Source: Bugula neritina (lineage: Eukaryota > Bryozoa > Gymnolaemata > Cheilostomatida > Bugulidae). From it: DNA of 60,000 nucleotides. The notes under the pieces were generated by a model. That model did no database searches. It saw nothing but the letters and a program-made list of their open reading frames with translations, and was not told the origin of the DNA. Positions 53,691 through 60,000 of this stretch are shown piece after piece. Every line of letters begins with the position of its first letter. Position 1 is the first letter of the stretch. Made by a program: the position numbers and the translations under genes. The DNA is taken from contig OZ037773.1 of assembly GCA_964035545.1 (NCBI GenBank), forward strand, positions 8,150,751 through 8,210,750, given 5' to 3'.

Positions 53691-54792
53691 AATTTTCTGA
53701 CTAACCAAAATTTATGATAACTTCTACAGTTTATTTTACATATTCTATTTCTGAACTATATTCAACTATATCCGAACTGGAGAATTTTTGAACCTAAATC
53801 TTAAACATCGTACAACAGTAAGTTTTTAGCAAATGGTGAAATTTTGCTAAAAGCTTTTTATTCCTGGATCGGGCTATTTGGCCATTATATCTGGTTTGGC
53901 AGAATTTACAAATAAGTTTGTCATTCTTTCCTCCTCAACCACCATCAAATAAGACAGCTCTCAGCTGGTGGTGTGAAAGCTTCTCATCCTCTTTCTACTC
54001 TGCTAGACATTAGCTCTGCTAGACTGTATATGAGCAACCAGCAAATCACTAATCTACCCAAACTTATACGTAGAATGGCCTTTGGCAGCTAATAAAGCTG
54101 ATAGTTTATGATTGCAGGTATTGTGTGTAATAGTTATTAGGTTATGCAGTTGAAGATAGTGCTTAGCGGTTCATTTACATCTTCAGTGCATCCTATCTGA
54201 CTTCTCTATCTTTCTACTTCAAATTTAGAGAGAGTTCATGGTTGGTTCATTGACTTTCTGTAGACAGAATGTTAGAGTATTGTTTTTACCAACAAGAGCT
54301 GAAAAAGTTAATTATTGTCAGGAAATTAATTATCTGTATTTATAATGATATCCTTTATCTACATAATTCGGACTCGAAAGGCATTAACTCTTTGAGATTG
54401 TTGATGAATACTATAAGATTGTTGACAAACAACCAACTTTTTGGGGAGGGTGCAAGTTTCAACAGACTATGTTTTAGTAAAACAAATGACATTGATTTAT
54501 TAAATCTTGACATATTCAAAGAAATATAGGGAAAAGAACATTTGCTAGTAACAGAGTATTGTCACTATAAATGGGGTCTACAAGTCCAAATCAAAATACC
54601 AGCCCCTCACAGCTGGTGTGCAGGAGAGCTGCTTGCTCCAGCTTCTTTCTCAAGGCTGAGCAACCAAAGCTTTTTGTAACTTTGGTTTCCTTTCGGAAAA
54701 GCAGATTGGAGTCATTTATTGCTTCAAGGCTGAGCAAGAATATTTACATTCCATTTTTGAAAAATTTACATTAATTGCAGCTGATGCAAGTT

Positions 54793-54955
54793 TACCAATA
54801 TCTCATGTAACTTACCAATATCTCATGTAACTTACCAACATCTCATGTAATTTACCAATATCTCATGTAACTTACCAATATATCATGTAACTTACCAATA
54901 TCTTATGTAACTTACCAAGATCTCATGTTACTTACCAAGATCTTATGTAACTTAC
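54793..54955. repeat. 20-bp tandem repeat (CTTACCAATATCTCATGTAA), about 8 copies
   Basis: Eight units in register at 20-base spacing with scattered substitutions. Each contains CTTACC, the complement of a splice donor word. Confidence 0.93.
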
Positions 54956-55127
54956 TTTGCATGAATACCCTCCCTTAGTAGGTAATGTGAATATTACCCT
55001 TCAAATATGACCTATATATTTAACATACTTTAATCTATATGCTACAAGTATATAGCATATAGATTAATGCAGTATATTGAAGAGTAGTTTAATAGAGTGT
55101 ACTACAATGCAATTCATTGCAATTCAT

Positions 55128-55384
55128 TGCAGTGCAGTGCAGTGCAGTGCAGTGCAGTGCAGTGCAGTGCAGTGCAGTGCAGTGCAGTGCAGTGCAGTGC
55201 AGTGCAGTGCAGTGCAGTGCAGTGCAGTGCAGTGCAGTGCAGTGCAGTGCAGTGCAGTGCAGTGCAGTGCAGTGCAGTGCAGTGCAGTGCAGTGCAGTGC
55301 AGTGCAGTGCAGTGCAGTGCAGTGCAGTGCAGTGCAGTGCAGCAGTGCAGTGCAGTGCAGTGCAGTGCAGCAGTGCAGTGCAGT
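55128..55384. repeat. pentanucleotide array (GCAGT)n, about 50 units
   Basis: Nearly perfect five-base repeat with two CAG insertions near the right end. The same pentanucleotide as the 5930-6063 array, in opposite orientation. Confidence 0.97.
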
Positions 55385-55429
55385 ATTAAATTCTATGGCC
55401 TTGTAGCCTTCTAGCTTTCATTATAGCAA

Positions 55430-55567
55430 ACACACACACCACACACACCACACACACCACACACACCACACACACCACACACACCACACACACCACAGAC
55501 TACACACACCACACACCACACACACACACACACCACACACACCACACACCACACACCACACACACAC

Positions 55568-55662
<95 letters not shown>
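55430..55662. repeat. (CACACAC)C and (CA)n compound repeat
   Basis: The left half is built of ACACACACC units (period 9) and shorter CACACC units. The right half is pure CA. Confidence 0.95.
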
Positions 55663-55665
<3 letters not shown>

Positions 55666-56340
55666 AGAATAAAAGCGCAAAACTGCACTGAGAATGGCAA
55701 TCGTTGCACTCAGCAGTCAATCAATGATTTTGATTGATTTTCTCAATATGAATCGTATAAGATTTAGGGATTAGTTGTGTATGACTAGTGTTTTACCAGT
55801 TGCCACACACATACTTAACTTGTTGACTTTTCTCTTCAGCCCGCACAGTTCTAATCAATATGTATGTTTTAGCTATAACCTGCGTCTTATCTCCATTCAT
55901 CCTGAGTTCATTCTTTCTCTTGAAAATAACTTTATTTTGAGATTAACCTTTTTGCCCTAGCGTGACGTAATGAAAGAGAGTGTGCTAGTTCTGAGAGGAT
56001 ATAGCATAGCACGTGATAGCATAGCTTAAGTTATTCTGGGCATATAAATGTTTTCAAATATTACAAAAAGATTTTGCTAAAAGCATTTTTATGGTTTTGA
56101 CCCATTTCCTTTCATATTCATCAAGTAGTAGAAAGCAATATTTGCAGTTAGGTAATGGCCTTGATGTTTCAATGTAGAGTATAGGACAATATAATATAAT
56201 TTAATGCACTGCAACAGTATATAGGGACATTTTGAGTTCATCATTATCAGTTTTTAATATCAAAGTATGGGTATAACATAACATACTTTAGAGCTTAGAA
56301 TGGCACTATGCGTTAATAAATCGTATTAGTATTACTAGAG

Positions 56341-56342
<2 letters not shown>

Positions 56343-56400
<58 letters not shown>
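56343..56400. repeat. (AT)n microsatellite
   Basis: About 29 AT dinucleotides. Confidence 0.95.
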
Positions 56401-56402
<2 letters not shown>

Positions 56403-58557
56403 TCGCCTATAATAAGAATATATTATTTTTATTAATTAACTGAAGTATATTATGTCCAAAATTTAGGCCAGCAACTGAAGTTCAGCATATCACTGTCTTT
56501 AATCTTCATCTGAAGTTTTACTCTTTTAAATTCTTCATTTGGGCAGTTTGCCTGACTTTGTGAAGGCTGGATTTTATTAAACTTTGAAGTTATTGTTATT
56601 AGCTTACGCATAGCATTTTATTCATATAAAAGATGTGCAGTGGATAAGAAAAACGAACTAAAAAACACCGCAGCTAATAGGATGTACAGATCTAAAACCT
56701 GCTTGGCTGAGGGACAGTGTAGACAGAGTTACCAAATGCATAAGCTTAGATTTTAGTGGGATGCTTGTAAACCATCCCTTCGAGCTCATAAAATCATGAA
56801 TGCGGCACATTCTCTATAAGTAATTATCCTAGGAAACTAACTGTATGAATATAATGATGCTGCATATAGCTGTTAACATCTTATGTAATAATATATAACT
56901 CCGGACATACATGAACTTATTCTACCAGCTTTGATATAGCTACATGCCAGTGTAGCTACTATATTGAGTTGCAATAGTACAGGAGTTATGTTTATAGTAC
57001 ACTCTTCAAATCTACTCGCCCTGTCAGCATCACCCCTTAAGGGTCACTGAACTTGACAACGACCCCTCTCAAGGGTCACTGAACTTGTCAGCACCATTCC
57101 TACGGAAGGAAGTTGGAGGTTTTAACGAGCTTTGTTAGATCGTGCAGCAAAATTGAGATTTAAAAAGTGACAAGCTGTCTCGGGTTCTCTTGCTGTAAGG
57201 AATCCTCGTAGTTTGGAAAGTAGATTGGAGTTGTCTGCTTCTATTCATTGTGGAAGTCTCAACCCTTATCAGCAGAGAAATCTTTTTGGAAATTTCTTTT
57301 TTATTTGTAATAAATTATATCTGAAAACAAAATATTCTGAAATATTGTTGAGCTAGTAAGATAGAAGTAGATAAAGTAGTTTCAGATTCAATTTATGTTT
57401 CTTCTAGGACACGTGTGTACTTAACCGGAGATAATATTTCAAGTTCAATCTCATAAAGAAATGCAAGATCAATAATAATAAAGGAACAATATGGAGCAAT
57501 GTCTGCAAATACCTTTATTATTTGCTCAGTATATTTATTGTATAAATTCTCATTTATTATTTACAGCAATTGTATGTAGTTGTAGACCTATAAATAACTT
57601 ATTTTTTAACTATACTGTATAGAAATTTTATTTAAATAAGTTTTTTGAACATCATATTATTCAACATTGACACCAAAACTAATTACATAACACGTAAAGC
57701 CAATAGTTTGATTAAAAGTTTGCTCTAAGTGGAAGTTTGTCCAAGTGGCTTGATTATTAATTATTTTATTAATATTGGAAGAGGCTTATCTATCATGCAA
57801 TATCAACACATGCAATGCACTATCTATAATCACGTCCCAAATCAATTTATTTTCACTATAGCTTATGTATAAATGAAATTCCTGATGCAAGCTAACAAGA
57901 TGTGCTTTGATTGTCTACAAGATAGAGTAAATAGTTAGCTAATTAGTTATAACGCTTGCATACAATACACATTATAGAGTAAAACTAATATACCCTGTGA
58001 GAGAGCACAACTCTAACCTAGACATTTACTATGACCAGCAGTACAGCTGTAGGCTGTCATAAGCCAGAATTCTATGTGCCATTAGTTTCAATCTTTATCA
58101 CATTATTATTACTGTTACCTCAATAATATTATGTTTCAACTGGACACAATATGTAGCAAATTGAGAGTGAAAGAGATTAGACTAAAAGCTGTGTAACAGT
58201 ATAGTATGCAGTACAAAGACCTAAAGTATATTGTTACGTTTCATTTGGGTAATAATTAGTGATTATAATTGTATATAATGAAGATAATTGTTATGGTTTC
58301 TAATTAAATATGTGCTATTAGTTCACTTTGTAGTTTTTATGGAACGGTTTAACCTCCCCCCCCCCCTCTTTCTCCTGCATAGAGTTTGTCTTCAACTTTA
58401 TTGAACTCATAAGTTCAGAAGCCATATTAGCTGATAATATCCATTAAAGAATACAGTAAAAGCATGTCATTATACTTTTAATTTCTGATACAGTCTTTAA
58501 ATGGTCCTTTTTTCCTGAAAATAATGAGCACCTGATGAATTGCAGTACTACAGTGTA

Positions 58558-59075
58558 GGTACTCTATACTATGTATTATGTACTCTATACTAAGTACTGT
58601 GTACTATAATTATACTGAGTACTGTGTACTATGTACTATGTACTATGTACTATGTACTATGTGCTATATACTATATACTATGTACTATATACCATGTACT
58701 ATGTACTATATACTATGTACTATATACCATGTACTATGTACTATATACTATGTACTGTATACTATATACTAAGTACTAGATACTAGATACTATATACTAT
58801 GTACTCTATACTAAGTACTGTGTACTCTATACTAAGTACTGTGTACTCTATACTAAGTACTGTGTACTATATACTAAGTACTGTGTACTCTATACTACAT
58901 ACTATGTACTATATACTATATACTATGTACTACATAGTAGGTACTATATGTACTATACACTAAGTACTGTGTACTATACAATAAGTACTAGGTACTATAT
59001 ACTAAGTACTATGTACTATATACTATATACTACATACTATGTACTATATGTACTATACACTATGTACTTGGTACT
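58558..59075. repeat. TACTATGTAC/TACTATATAC degenerate array
   Basis: About 500 bases of short GTACTATGTACTATATACTA words with CTAAGTACTGTGTACTCTA subunits in the middle. Many units are self-complementary (GTAC, TATA), so hairpins or cruciforms are possible. Confidence 0.9.
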
Positions 59076-60000
59076 GTATAATTTGTCAGACAGTTTACTT
59101 GTTATATACACTATATGCTATATACTACACACTACATTTATAGTATACATACTACAAACTACACACACTATAATACGCTGTATGTATATAAAATACAATA
59201 TTTACGCTGCACCTTCGATACTAAGTATTATACACTATATACTATTTATGTATATACCACATACTGTATAATAATTGCACTATATATAATATATTATACA
59301 GGGCAAATATTGTTATACTATATATTATGTTATATAATGCTGAAACTCATTCTCAAAAGTTATTATAATATAAGATATAGTCTGTAAGTATGGAATGAGT
59401 TTAAAATATGCACATATATAATCCTCGCTAGTGCATATTATTCTTATTAGACAGGTGCTAAAAATATCCTATTCAGCTCAAACACTAGTTCTAGTTATTG
59501 ATATCTGATTAAACAAAAAGGGAGACAAATCTCACACCATCAGCTACTTGTTAGCAAACTTTATATACATTGCACATCAATAGTTGTGCGGCTTTGCTAC
59601 TCCCCCACCTCAGCAGCGCTCTGTAACAACAATCTGAGGCTAACCAAATTGCAGGACTTGGCAAATAATATAATAGCTATAATAAGTAAGGAGTATATAG
59701 AAGAGTGTACACAATGCACTAGAACAAACACGTGTGTGTATGTGTGTGGGTATTAGGTTATATAAGGTACGTAGCGCTCTAGACTTTACACACACTATAT
59801 GTATATAACAAGTATGCGTGGCAGCTATGCATTGCATAGTATAACAATTTGCAGCTAATAATAGCTTTTGCTCTTATCAAGAAAGTTCTTGCTCGTGATT
59901 GGTCTAAAATGTATGCTGCCACATGTACAAGGCAGCGATTGTCAGCCACAACAAAGCATACAGACATATTATTAGCTAGGTTTCTTGGCCTCAAAACCAT

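Noticed and set aside
54269-54529. 86-codon open frame
   Set aside because: AT-driven composition, no motif, no splice or promoter context.
54790-54960. CRISPR-like array of 20-bp repeats
   Set aside because: Units are directly adjacent with no unique spacers. It is a minisatellite in a eukaryotic genome.
55077-55414. Cys-Ser-Ala-Val-Gln repeat protein
   Set aside because: A five-base repeat is open in all three frames with the same peptide, as expected for a satellite.

Overview
This window is nuclear DNA from an animal, most likely an invertebrate. Coding sequence is split into short exons with GT-AG introns. Intergenic DNA is AT-rich and crowded with microsatellites and minisatellites. 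Five genes have clear animal families: SYVN1/HRD1, a PPP1R14 (CPI-17 type) phosphatase inhibitor, an LRP11-like MANSC/LDLa membrane protein, DRC8/EFCAB2 of motile cilia, and an ankyrin protein. A secreted plant-type haem peroxidase fits a lophotrochozoan such as a mollusc, annelid or bryozoan, because from memory such genes are reported there and in Hydra. I cannot name the species. All exon models were made by hand from splice signals, reading phase and family resemblance.

Layout. 1-4484: no intact gene; a decayed mobile-element fragment at the left end and a long (GA)n tract. 4485-11461 (-): complete ten-exon secreted plant-type peroxidase (about 428 aa) with repeat arrays in its introns. 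11462-13580: intergenic, with a TATA-like site on each strand. 13581-22850 (-): complete sixteen-exon SYVN1, the ERAD E3 ligase (about 632 aa). 24296-30309 (-): four-exon PPP1R14 (130 aa). 30896-35123 (+): seven-exon MANSC/EGF/LDLa single-pass membrane protein (about 603 aa). 36306-38444 (-): four-exon DRC8 (174 aa). 38840-39367 (+): ankyrin protein with a lysine-rich tail (175 aa). 39810-43043 (-): five-exon single-pass membrane protein of unknown family (about 273 aa). 43044-60000: about 17 kb in which I find no gene, dominated by repeats, including about 600 bases of pure (CA)n.

The genes are separate transcription units, not an operon. Two pairs are head to head: PPP1R14 with the MANSC gene (586 bp between start codons) and DRC8 with the ankyrin gene (395 bp). 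The second gap holds an exact match to the RFX X-box consensus used by ciliary genes. The MANSC and DRC8 genes converge, as do the ankyrin and orphan membrane-protein genes.

The best candidate for something unusual is the peroxidase. Its proximal haem pocket is intact (His, Asp and an APX-like Trp at the expected spacing). The distal catalytic Arg is Gln, and the Asp after the distal His is Thr. The domain follows a signal peptide and a low-complexity Asn-Phe-rich region of about 120 residues.
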